A stretch of DNA of 64,000 nucleotides, taken from assembly GCA_030248215.1 (NCBI GenBank), contig JASANG010001869.1, forward strand, positions 1 to 64,000, given 5' to 3'. Source of the DNA: Enoplolaimus lenunculus (Eukaryota; Nematoda; Enoplea; Enoplida; Thoracostomopsidae). Every line of letters begins with the position of its first letter. The stretch's first letter is position 1. This document shows, piece by piece, positions 47,501 to 56,700 of this stretch. The translations under genes were made by a program, and so were the position numbers. Below the pieces are notes generated by a model. The model did not search any database and was not told the DNA's origin. It saw nothing but the letters and a program-made list of their open reading frames with translations.

Positions 47501-48029
47501 TAAAAGGTTTCAACAAAAGATTCATTGTAGGTGCCAAATAACTATTAACAAAACCTTGTAATGGACAAAGCTCATCTCCAATTAGCAATACTTGCGCAAC
47601 AGTCGAGAATAGCGGCTATTCAAATAGTTGTTTAGACACAGGTCGCAACAATAATTTGATTTAAGCGTTGCAAAGACGTTATAAGTTAACCGAAGAACAA
47701 CTAACGGTATTATATCTTAACTAAAGATTACTACAAGAAACAACAACTCTAATGACCACGTGAGATTCTAGCAGCCTGGCCCAACGAGAAAATGTTTCCG
47801 TGAAAACGGCAGGTTAAGATATTACGTGCCCCTGATTTATGCGAAAATGTTTCGAAATTAATATTGTGCTTTTAACAATTAATTTATTGTAATACTGTAT
47901 AGTCTATGAACAAATTTAAAGATCGTGAACTGAAATTTATCTTTCTTGGTGTTTAACCAACACTCACAGGTGTCGTTGACGATTTTGAGAGTCCACATCG
48001 TTCTTTCGACATTCTAAGTCAGTAACCAT
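31230..48029 (-). CDS. DEG/ENaC sodium channel with large pre-TM2 insertion
   Basis: Amiloride-type cation channel subunit, plasma membrane. Exons: 48029-47968, 46141-46052, 45731-45516, 44893-44750, 43961-43825, 43396-43314, 42228-42130, 41972-41893, 41475-41231, 40651-40489, 40130-40066, a tentative 39904-39869, 39426-39308, 38592-38143, 37876-37318, 35840-35713, 35007-34873, 32146-31907 and 31415-31230. Phases agree; sum 3,237 nt, about 1,078 residues. Motifs in order: TTLHG; TM1 MFWSVLFALCFLGAFWQL; LPAILVCNANLFRY; ENCRWPDGSEC; DYGLCYAIN; PLVSEHGFDVAPGFQTSV; TERLPMEDGGSC; CQCLPMYL; GGCPHQC; TM2 filter DVGGTLGLFLGASILTLAEV. Between GGCPHQC and TM2 the family has about 75 residues; here there are about 540, helical-looking and charged. 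The 32146 exon could instead read on to a stop at 31847, a second C-terminus. No gating partner can be inferred. Confidence 0.85.
32165..32527. repeat. CAA/CAG trinucleotide array beside the TM2 exon
   Basis: About 360 bp of CAA and CAG triplets on the plus strand, near pure. On the sense strand of the channel gene this is TTG/CTG, ending about 18 nt before the acceptor of the exon that encodes the selectivity filter. Its long poly-Cys, poly-Leu and poly-Val open frames are artefacts of the repeat. Confidence 0.95.
32790..33060. repeat. Degenerate CCTAAG (TTAGGC-type) hexamer tract
   Basis: Words such as AAGCCTAAGGCC, AGTCTAAGCC, AACCTAAGCC and CAACCTAAGCCTAAG recur across 250 bp in the channel gene's penultimate coding intron. 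They are drifted copies of the nematode-type telomere hexamer, not an active telomere. Confidence 0.55.
33060..34215. other. Intron of the channel gene, nothing further seen
   Basis: Between the exons at 34873 and 32146. AT-rich, with short open frames only, and no exon with proper splice sites recognised. Confidence 0.4.
34218..34494. mobile_element. MITE related to the CAGGCCCGTAGCCA family
   Basis: AGCTCACCTTGCTAGGGGG at the left and CAAGGTGAGCTGGTTACAGGC at the right are inverted repeats similar to the complete copy at 40213-40376. The interior has repeated GAAAATTTT and CCGCC words. The left terminus is worn. Confidence 0.5.
36002..36462. mobile_element. MITE with 9-bp target duplication (Mutator-like?)
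   Basis: The ends ATGGGCGCCAATCT and AGACTGGCGCCCAT are inverted repeats. CATCATTCT stands directly left (35993-36001) and, one base after the end, right (36463-36471), an exact 9-bp duplication. GGGGGTCACGGACCCCCAC follows the left end. No coding capacity. A 9-bp target suggests Mutator-like elements, but the family is unproven. It lies in a channel-gene intron. Confidence 0.75.
36885..37035. mobile_element. Short copy of the CTGTAGTGACCCGAATAA MITE
   Basis: AGTGACCCGAATAAGGGGGG at the left and ACGAGTCACTACAG at the right, with interior words shared with 14601-14991. It is a shorter or deleted copy in a channel-gene intron. Confidence 0.6.
38690..39065. repeat. Dispersed repeat with TTAGGC-type hexamers, second copy
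   Basis: CTAAGCCTAAGCCTAAG and CCTAAGCCTAAGCCTAAGC stand in this stretch, flanked by GCCAATGTATAGAACA and CGGCCCTATTC, which correspond to the flanks of the 4755-5105 copy. Intronic, upstream of the 38592 exon. Confidence 0.6.
39503..39551 (-). pseudogene. tRNA-like sequence lacking the anticodon arm
   Basis: The 49-nt minus-strand sequence folds as acceptor (GGATGTG with CGCATCC, 7 pairs), a D-arm-like GCTCAATGGCTAAAGC and a T arm GTGGG-TTCGAAC-CCCAC. The anticodon stem-loop and variable loop are missing. It cannot decode, so it is a tRNA pseudogene or SINE remnant in a channel-gene intron. Confidence 0.75.
40213..40376. mobile_element. MITE with CRGGCCCGTAGCCA ends, inside another MITE
   Basis: CGGGCCCGTAGCCA at the left pairs with TGGCTACGGGCCTG at the right. 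The flanks GTGAATAG (40205-40212) and ATGAATAC (40377-40384) share six of eight bases, a worn hAT-type duplication. The flanks themselves are the end of the TTGCACGTGTGAATAGGGCTT family, so this element jumped into the tip of another MITE. Confidence 0.7.
42469..42634. mobile_element. Small foldback MITE with CACTGCAAATTCC ends
   Basis: CACTGCAAATTCCAATGAGTT at the left is answered by AACTCACTGGAATTTACAGTG at the right. Many TGAGTT/AACTCA words inside can pair. Ends resemble those of 30877-31067. Channel-gene intron. Confidence 0.7.
45240..45390. mobile_element. Fragment of the GGCCCGTAGCCA-type MITE family
   Basis: AGCGGGGGGAGGGACTTAGCCCTCC and later TTTTAGCCCCCTCTAGCAAGATGAG match the interior of 40213-40376. 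The termini are worn. Confidence 0.5.
46165..46535. mobile_element. MITE with GGCTGGTTTCCGAAACC ends
   Basis: The left end GGCTGGTTTCCGAAACC and the right end TTTCAGAAACCCAGCC are inverted, flanked on both sides by AAT. The interior is full of ACTTAAGTA/TTACTTAAGT palindromes. This resembles Harbinger-type MITEs. Its edge is 23 bp upstream of the channel exon that starts at 46141. Confidence 0.7.
46570..47045. mobile_element. Diverged copy of the TTGCACGTG MITE family
   Basis: CTTGTGCAAGTTTTTACTGC, GCAGCTGCAAATAATTCG and the region around GGCCAATTTGAAAG match 50107-50856 in order. The outer end CCCTATTCAC is lost. Channel-gene intron 1. Confidence 0.55.
47181..47451. mobile_element. TTAA-flanked MITE carrying a tRNA-like sequence
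   Basis: TTAACCCTTTCTCACAT and ATGTGAGAAGGGGTTAA are inverted ends with the TTAA target, the pattern of piggyBac-type elements. The first bases agree with the complete piggyBac at 27852 (TTAACCC). The inside holds a tRNA-like stretch on the minus strand (CTCCTATAGCTGAGTGGTTA, then CTCCCAC, then GGAGTTCGAATCC). Channel-gene intron 1. Confidence 0.8.
47225..47300 (-). pseudogene. tRNA-like sequence inside a TTAA MITE
   Basis: On the minus strand GCTCCTATAGCTGAGTGGTTA has a D-arm and A-box pattern. CTCCCAC would place CCC as anticodon (glycine), and GGAGTTCGAATCC is a B-box-like T arm. Acceptor pairing is poor, so a functional tRNA is unlikely. Confidence 0.5.
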
Positions 48030-48101
48030 ATTAATAACGAAAAATGAATACAAGTAATTATATTACTACACCTAAATGTTGCAGAAATTAGATTTAGTAG
48101 T

Positions 48102-48345
48102 TTATAAATTGTGACCGCTAAATAAACATGAAGTGAAACTGAGGGCTTCGTATACAAAATGTTGCAGAGGTTTTCCTGCATTTCCAACTAACACCAGGCG
48201 AGTGTGCCAGGCATACATCTGTGTTCCGCCGCCTTTAATAATTGGTGTATATGCCGATATTAACATATCGTTGCTGGGATTTGACAGCTGTACGTAGCAC
48301 TTATCACTAGATCGTAACTGTGTTTTATACACAGAGAAAACTAAA
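48102..48345 (-). other. Exon-like open frame, unassigned
   Basis: After a possible acceptor (AAAACACAG) the frame reads LRSSDKCYVQLSNPSND.. to a stop at 48102. Codon use looks protein-like. Its phase fits neither the lustrin gene exons nor the channel start at 48029. I do not recognise the sequence. It may be an unannotated terminal exon or chance. Confidence 0.25.
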
Positions 48346-49594
48346 ATTATTACTAAAGATTTTCAATTAAGTCGCGCTAAATTTCAAATGTAGTATTTCA
48401 AAACATACATAAGTAGTATTACCAAAGGGCGATGGTGCCTAAGTACATAGATTGTCGAAAACCGGTTAATAGAAAACCCTGCAGATCTCGTTTAGAACCT
48501 GGTAAATTGAAATCGGTAAAGCTTGTACAAGAATCCCAACTTGCCTTAAATTAGCGAAATTTTATAGTTTTTTCCCTCCTGCCAGTTCCAAATCATCTCT
48601 GTAATTGCTCAATTTTAAAACTATGCAAACAGAAATTTGAGATCAATGCATATTCAAACTGTCGATTTTTGAAAAACTCAATTTCAAAAGAGGTTTTATA
48701 TCGAAATGTGTGAGAGTGAAATGCAAATAATAGCCTACAATGAATTATTCGGAATAACGCAACCGTTTCAAAGTAGATCAGGGAGCCTAGAAAGTACAAG
48801 GAAGACGTCAATGCTATGCGGCGAACTTAGATACAAACATTTATGTATCGAAATGAACCTATTTTGTATTTTGCTGAAATATTTACACAATGGCCACTCT
48901 AGGCAAAACGCAAATTTCCGGAGCATCCAATTTTTCAAGTTTTTACACAGCAGCTTTTGAATAGCGCATCTTCTTCCCTGGACCCATTAGAATGTTTTAT
49001 TTAGTGCTAACAGTGAACTAATATAATTTTGCTTTTGTCTACAAATATTTCTTTACATGAAAAAATTTTAACTCATAAAGCAAATTATGGTACATTTAGG
49101 CAGAGCTAAGGTTACTTTTGCGTTACTTATTGAAAAATAAATAATTAAACCTGGAATGTTTACAGATATTTAAATTTACAAATGAGAAATTAGTTGATTT
49201 TTAAAATTTACGCGGTTATTCTGAAAAATGTAAAAGCTAACGCGTACCAGGCAAAAAATGTATTCTGAAGTCCAGGATTTAAATTATCTAAAGTCGTGAA
49301 AGTGCTCTTTCTTCTGCAGAAATTTTGGGTAATTCGTGTTATTGTACCATGTATACACTCCTGCTCTAGAAATGTTCCTTTTCGGTGAACACAAGTATTG
49401 TATACAATACATTGCAATATACACGTGTTTTGAACCTTTCTGTGTTTGAATTAGTAACACAACGATTTTAATATTCTCATCGCATTCAATTGCGCATATT
49501 TCAAATCCCGTATCTGATGTCGCAATCGTGCAATTGAACTGAACACTTGCGCAACAAGAATTGACGTTCAAACTGACAATTTAATATTTTGAGG

Positions 49595-52500
49595 TCAAGT
49601 TGAACAACAAAGCCAGTTTTGACTTAAAACAGAATATCGGCAGGCGTAACCAACAGGACATCCTTCCTTTGTGGGACACTGAACAGGCAACTTTGTTACC
49701 GGATGCAAAAATGCAACTCCAATGGGGCATCCGCCTGAAATTGTAGAAGAGTAAATCAATTAGTGTGGTAAATGCAGTTTAATCTATTTTCTGATTTTAG
49801 ATGACGTTCTATTTTAAATATGTATAGTAACTAGCAGCAGTTCGTAATAGGTCTTTTAACTTTTAAAACAACTACACAATTTATTCTGCTACAATGTGCA
49901 GAATTTCAGATCCAGTTCAGTTTACAACTTGATTATTTCAGAACTTCCAAACGAGTCAGTAGTTGCTACACACAATTGAGAATATAATAACCGATGCAAT
50001 GCGTGGCTCAATTTACGATTACTAAATTTAATCTTTGCTTTTGAATGATATATGCAGCAAAACAGCTAATTTTGTTTACATAGAGAGCTCAGAGCATTGT
50101 AGGGTAAAGCCCTATTCACTCGTGCAAGTTTTTGCAGGAAAAACTTGCACGTGCAACTTTCATGTGCAAGTTTGATCACAAAGCAGATTTGAAATTCTTG
50201 CAGCTGCAAAATATTCGTGCGATTAAATTAATTCGCACGTGTGAACGCCGTAGCAAATCGCTCGAATTTCTTGTGCTTGCATTTTCATTGGCCAATCAGA
50301 AGACATGTTGCTGAGCGCCTTTTGAATTAATTCAGGCTTGGCTTATTTAATTTATTCAAGAAGTGTTAAATAATACAAATATCTAACTGGTTTGATATTT
50401 CGCAACCGACGGCGAAAGTAATGGGACTAGTTTTAAATTTTTAAGCATTTAATAAAGACTGCATCAGGATGAATACTTTTTCAAGTCAAGAAATTTCGAG
50501 TATAACCTTCTTTGCGCATGAATGTTTCTTACAAATGAAACTTGCAACTGCAAGTTTTTTAAAAAATTCATTCGAAGAACTTGCAGCTGCAATTTATTCA
50601 TGATTATGCGAAGAATTAATTCGTAGGTATGAATAGTCCTGCTAGTGGAATTCATTTATCATCATTGGCTAAACTGACAGATAATAGATTATGTTTGATA
50701 TTTATTGCAGTGGTCTCCAAATTATTCACATAAATTCATGTCAAGATTCAGAATGAAAGTTTACGATTATTTACAAATACTTGCAGCTACAAGTATTTCG
50801 TGCCAGTTGCAGCTGCAAGTTCTCGCAGCAGAAACTTGCACGTGTGAATAGGGCTTTAGCAAGTTTTTTTCTGTATGGAGTGAGTGCCTTGTCGAAAAAT
50901 GTTAACCTGTTATAGGCTGCACAGGAACACAACAAATATATTGTTGCCTATAACGGTCCGGTTCACATACAGCGCCTGCGGGACATCCTGAAAACTGATG
51001 AGAGGGAGAACATATGAAAAGATTGTTGCTTCCTGGGTGAACGTAAGGCACCAAATTTGGACTAGAACACTGTACGATAGACGGAGGTTCTAAAACAGAA
51101 AACCAAAAATTACACTTGATACACAGTAAGCATTGCTAGTGGACGCATAAGCACAGATTATTCAGAGTTAGCTTTTGCAATTAAACAAACTATAAATGTT
51201 GAGGTTTAAGCTAAAGTTAACTTCTGATTTTATCCTGTCTGCCTGCCATCATTATGGTAAGCTCATGAACTCTTGTCATCGGCGTCGTACCCTGCATTTC
51301 ATTTCGGAACGACATATTTTTATCTAAGTTTTTTTTGTGAAGGAACGTAACGAACCAGAGGATTTTTTAATTATGGTCAACATCGTACGCGAATATTTGT
51401 CCATCGCTGGTTTCCAGCGTGAAACCAATTAGAAATAAAATTTTTTGCATAACTGTACCGCCCAATGCCGGATGTTGCCCGTGCTGCAAGTATAGCGTCA
51501 TACCTTACGGTTGCGCTATACATTTTTGTGCCGCATAATATGAAAACTTTTTAGTTAAGGCGCAATATATATCATAATGGTGGAAGAAATCTAGCGAGCG
51601 ACAGGCATCACGAACATGAATAACCTGATGTTTCACGCGAATCGCGCCGAAATTAGAAATTTCATTGAAATCTCATGCTACCGGGTTCCTCATATACCCG
51701 TGGCGCCTTCCTAAAACGAGGGAGTGATACTTGATGCACGGTTTCAACACTACAATTTATTTTCGCTGTTTTGGTACTATGAATAAATTCTAAAAATGTT
51801 TTCAGAAAGTATACTATTATAGCCCTATATTAATAGGCCTCCGTTTATAAATACTCCGGTAAACCTACGTATTGTTCGTGTACAGCACATGAACGTTAAA
51901 CTAGACGAACTGCGAATACAAGAGTAACCAGGCGAACACGTTTGATCAAAAGGCGTTGCGCATTGTTGGGGCTGTTCAGGGGAAAGTGTCCATCCAGCTG
52001 GACAAGAATCTGTAAGTAGATAAATTTATAAAATACAGGCATTACGGTTCATACAAGCTAGGGCCATGTTACTTTTACACCGTCCAGTTTATCCGGGAAA
52101 CAGTAAAGGTTTATACTTACGGCGATATATACACTAACTCTTATGTTTGGTTTTAGAATAGGACTGAGCTGATGTTTACACTTATAGAGGAGACACTGTC
52201 TAAAGTGGGTATATAGTCTATATACACATAACCCCGATACCTTCGCTTGAAAAAACATTTCCTTGTGACGTCATAGATACCGTTTATAAGCAAAATCCTG
52301 ACAACAAGCTTTGCGCCAGAAATCAATCAAAAGTTCAAATCATCAAGAAATTCGAATATTCTTAAAACTGGCATGGCAAAGTTGTTCGAAAGGTTCTGCA
52401 ATTACACAAATTTTTGCTCAGCAGCTATGTGCAGCGGTATGCGACTAAAAGCTCCGTTCAAACCTGTTAAGCCAGTCGGTTTACAGCATTGGGCATTATC

Positions 52501-52610
52501 TTTCATGCCAACGCAATAGTATCCAAATGGGCAACTGTGGTACGATCCGAGCACGCAGCGTTGTGGACCGTTAGGAGGCTGTATCCAGTTCACAGGACAT
52601 TTACTAGTTT
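49595..52610 (-). CDS. Lustrin-type cysteine-rich protein, 3' part (4 exons)
   Basis: Four exons, 52610-52464, 52009-51869, 51089-50907 and 49734-49595, each encode about one lustrin-type cysteine repeat with the pattern C-P..C...CP.GY.C...CC. Examples are CPVNWIQPPNGPQRC, then CPFGYYCVG and QCC; SCPAGWTLSPEQPQQC; GCPAGAVCEP, then ICC; and GCPIGVAF, then CPVGYAC and LCC. All internal junctions are phase 1, so exons can be skipped or duplicated without losing frame. The last repeat ends WLCCST and stop. About 200 residues are seen. The first exon, which should carry a start and signal peptide, was not found; the gene continues upstream. The domain is common in secreted nematode proteins; function unknown. 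Confidence 0.8.
50107..50856. mobile_element. MITE with AAGCCCTATTCAC ends, TA target
   Basis: The left end AAGCCCTATTCACTCGTGC then AAGTTTTTGC pairs with the right end GCAGAAACTTGCACGTG then TGAATAGGGCTT. TA flanks both sides. The inside has several AACTTGCAGCTGCAA palindromes. It lies in the last intron of the lustrin gene, about 50 bp from an exon end. Partial copies are near 14246, 40150, 46570 and 61150. Confidence 0.8.
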
Positions 52611-52619
52611 CTGAAAATC

Positions 52620-53700
52620 AAATATTCTAAAATCAAAAACAGTAGCATTGCATAAAATGTATTTCGGTAAATTTTACGCAATCTTACCACGTCCGAACTC
52701 AACAGTTGATTCACACTAATCTATTACTGTTTGCTATAAAATATATAATATATTGTAAATTTGTATATTGTAAATTTGTTTCGACTAGAATATAGCATTA
52801 GTTTAGTGGGCTTCCTGAACTACTTATATCTATCATTTCGAACAAAATATGCAACCAAATATTGTTATATTAACTATAAACGATATATTAATATAGTGTT
52901 TTGTTAAACTTTCCAATGATCGGGAAATGTAGAATGCCGCAGTTGGAACCGAAAATCGATGTTCCTCTGGAAATACATAAACTAGCTTTACAAACCATTA
53001 AAAATCACACGAAATTCTTGGATATAGCGTGAAAATTTGGTAAGTCTGTGCTCACGCCCAATATCCGTCGTTATAACGTAATACACATGCATGTATTGTT
53101 ACCGTTACTGCTTTAAGAAAGCTACGAACAACTTACTATTTTCTTTGTTTCCTAAACAAATTGATAACTCCAGACCAAGTAGCGAGAAACAAAATGAAAA
53201 TCCAAAATCCATTTATAGTAAAGTCAACCAAGGTAAAAGCCACTGGTTGTTTGAATTTATTGACTTTGAATAAATAATATAAGAGAACCAGCTATTTCAT
53301 TTAACCTTAACGTTTCCACTTTGGAAAAACAATGAAATTGAGAGCGTTAGCTTCAAACTTTACACCAAAGATATGTTATACGGATGTTTTTATGTGCCAA
53401 AAAACTGTTTAATTTCGAATTTGCACGCATCGTATAAAAAGTAAATTTTTTCAGCTAAAAATGGCATAACCTCTGCAAAAACAGATTGTACAATTTCATA
53501 TTGTTTTAAAACAACACCTCAAAAACAATCAAAAACATATAGATTCTCTCTCAAACTTTCCTGAATGTCGAGTACGTAAAGTTTCATTTTTTCTGCTTTA
53601 TAAAAAATTTAGCTTGTTCGCAATGTAGTTGTTGGTGTTAAAGTCTGTAATCAAAATATCATCATAAGAATGACATAAAAGCTGGTATAGAAGACTATTA
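52620..53700. other. Upstream of the lustrin exons, no exon identified
   Basis: AT-rich. The missing 5' exon of the lustrin gene should be here or beyond the insertion at 53705. No frame with a signal peptide and a correct donor phase was found. Confidence 0.4.
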
Positions 53701-53704
53701 TTAG

Positions 53705-56700
53705 CAGGGTGCAACTGGATTCCTGGTTCTGGTACAGAAATCCGGTATTGCTCAGTTTCCGGTTCCGGTAATTATTCCTTTATTTTTGCCCCGGAATTTT
53801 CCGGTATTTTCGGACTTGAAAATTTTTACCGTTCAAAAATTTAAGAAAAATAAGCATATTATTCTAACGCAATTTTCTAAAATTGTCTGAGCATGTATTG
53901 CCAAAATTTCCAATTTGCGTCGTACTCCATAATTTATAGTACTTACGTTTCCAGCTACTGCATTTGTTTCAAGATTTTGCATCGTAAATAATAAGTTGCA
54001 ACCGGAGGGGAAAAATACCGGAGCCAGAGAGACCCGGATATGAGGCGAAATTAGGTAGTAGAATGATGGTTAATTATCTAATTTTAGCCAATATCTGCCT
54101 GCAATATGTTATTGTTTGGTTTTACGATAATTTTCTGTGAATTTTGGGAAATTCTTTCCTGAAAATTGTGACAAAAGTAAAACGAACAAGCCATTTTGCC
54201 TTAAAGGCAAACTGTGGTCACCGCGATGTTTCAGCATAAAACAATTATCCATAGAGACATGTATCATTAATAGTAGAACAGTTCAATCCGCATATGGAAA
54301 ATAACAACTTTAAGGCGAAACTATCTTTTACTGTGTCTGATACGTAAACTCGATTCGTTTGCTCTTGCGACGGTTTCAGTAGTCTTAGTCTACCTTTAAC
54401 CAAACATGTTTAACATATATAATGCCAAACCAATTGCATTGTGAAAGTTGCACATTCGTGCAACTACGTTTTCGAGTTTATATTTATAGTGAAAAACAAA
54501 TTTCATTTTTTGTTGAAATAATTTAATGATACATTCGCTGAACGACAATCAGGAGCAAACATATTGTTTGTTCTCTTTCTGTGGTGAATAATTTTGTAAA
54601 ATCACTTGTTTATCCAAAAGCCAGCGTTTTTGATATTATTCTTATCCAGAACAAACGCGTCAACAAGATTTTTTTCATATTTTCTATAGTAAATTCAGCG
54701 CGTTGATGCCATATAAACAATGAAATTACGCACTGAGATCGGAATTTTAATTAAGTTTGTTTAGTTTTTATAGTTGGCGTATAAGATTAACTGCATGGAT
54801 GATGTAGTGTGTTGATTCATTCTGGAAATTATTTCTGACCACAGGGACGTGTCAATCTGCAAATATTTATTTGTATATATAGCAAACATTAAATATCATG
54901 CTTAAGGCTTGTATGCTGAGTGAGACTTCAAATTTCCCATCTTAGGTCTCAAACTGATCTTCGGCGTGGTCTACAGTAAGTGAAACTGCGAGTAATATGC
55001 TTCAACGGACGACGATAGATGTAGTGTTACTCTATGCGCAGCGTGTAGCAAGGTGCCGTTGGGCTGAGTTACCGGAGTAGAGCTACTGACTGGCCGCACA
55101 AACGTGCTATAAAGGCACGAACACCAACATTTCATTTTTCTCCACTGAGCATTCAAACCTGTTCAAGCAAAATCATTATAGAATGCGGAATTTTATTGGC
55201 GGCAAAGCAGAAATATCGAAGCTCTATTGAATGTTTGCCATCACTACATTAGACTAAGCTTACACTTGCAAATAATTTATGAGCTCTGTCGCACGTCACA
55301 TGTGTGTAAAAATTCTAGTTAGGAATTTGCATCAATAATTTCACTGAAAACATTCTGCGGTATTTATAACACATAAGCTTTTGTTGTTGTTGTAGTAGCC
55401 GGTAGCCGGTTCCTTTCCCATCAGTGTAGCGGCAGCTCCAATGCTGCCGCCGCGCGTATCGGATTGTCCCAGAGGTCCAAAACTGTGGCGTCGCGAGGTT
55501 TTGTTGGACAATTAAACAGATGTTCCGTGTCGTGCAGCGGCGTGTGGCAATCCGGGCATTCATTACGTATTTGCGGGTCAAGTCTGCTGCAGTACGAATT
55601 CAACAGACGGCAGTATCCCGATCGTAATTGGGCGAGCGTCGATCGTGTCTTCCGAGGCAGGTGCGCTTCGTCGGCGGAAACCGTCGGCGCTGCGGCGCGG
55701 AGCACGGGGTTGTTGGAATATCCTGCACACGTTGATTGCACGTAGTCGCGATGTATCCACTTGGAAATGGCGGCAGGAGTCGTGTCGTCGCCCAGATCGT
55801 TCTTGGCTCTTCGGACTACCTGTCCATAGGTAGAGGCGAGGGATGGTTTCATGCGCCTTGGCGGAGCTGGCTCTTCCGTGATGTGGTGACAGGGGTGAGC
55901 GGGATCCAAGCATGCGGCTGTGAACTGAGCTGAGAGCATCGCGTTGTGCTCCTTCACCGGTAGCACCTTACATCCTTGATGGAGATGGTCTATTGACGAC
56001 ATCAGGTGGCATCCTGTTGCCGTACGTAACGCTGCAATCTGCGCCGATTGTATGCGCTCCATGTTGGATTTGGATGCTACCATCGAAAATACCGGGGCGG
56101 CATAGTTTATGACAGATCGTCCAACGGCTTTATATGCCATCAGCAACGTTTCCTTGTCTTGTCCCCAACTGGAGCCCGCCAGTGATTTCAGCATGGCGTT
56201 GCGTTGTCGTACACGGTCCGCGACCACCCTGCAGTGTGGCCCGAATGTGAACATCGGGTCAAAGGTTACACCCAGTATTTTTGGCCTCGTTTCGAGTGGC
56301 AGTACATGTCCATTGATGACTACCTGGGGGTGCATGGAGGCCTCTTTGGTGAATGGCGTCAGAAGCGTAACTGTGGACTTTGAGGCTGACAATTCCAGGT
56401 TCTTGGCCGTGAGAGCGTTCCTGAGCGTAGGTAAGTAATCGTTCAGCGCTTCGACAGCAGGTTGTACCGTGGGGTCGCTGGCGTAGATGGTTAGGTCGTC
56501 CGCGTAGCTGACCATTTTGACGGAATGGGTTGAGTGCCACTGGCAGGTCACTAATGTAGAAATTGAACAGTTGCGGCGATATGACACTGCCTTGGGGTAC
56601 CCCGAAGTGCACAACCCTGGCTCTTGACTTGACGTGCCGAAAAATAGTTGACGATTTCCGGCCACGGAGGTAGCAACTTAACCATCTGACGATGAAAGGA

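Noticed and set aside
48102-48345. Upstream exon of the channel or last exon of the lustrin gene
   Set aside because: The channel already starts in frame at 48029, the lustrin gene stops at 49595, and the phase does not fit either.
54971-55156. Candidate first exon of the lustrin gene (MKCWCSCLYSTF..)
   Set aside because: The only good donor is in phase 0 whereas the next exon needs phase 1, and the hydrophobic run is weak.
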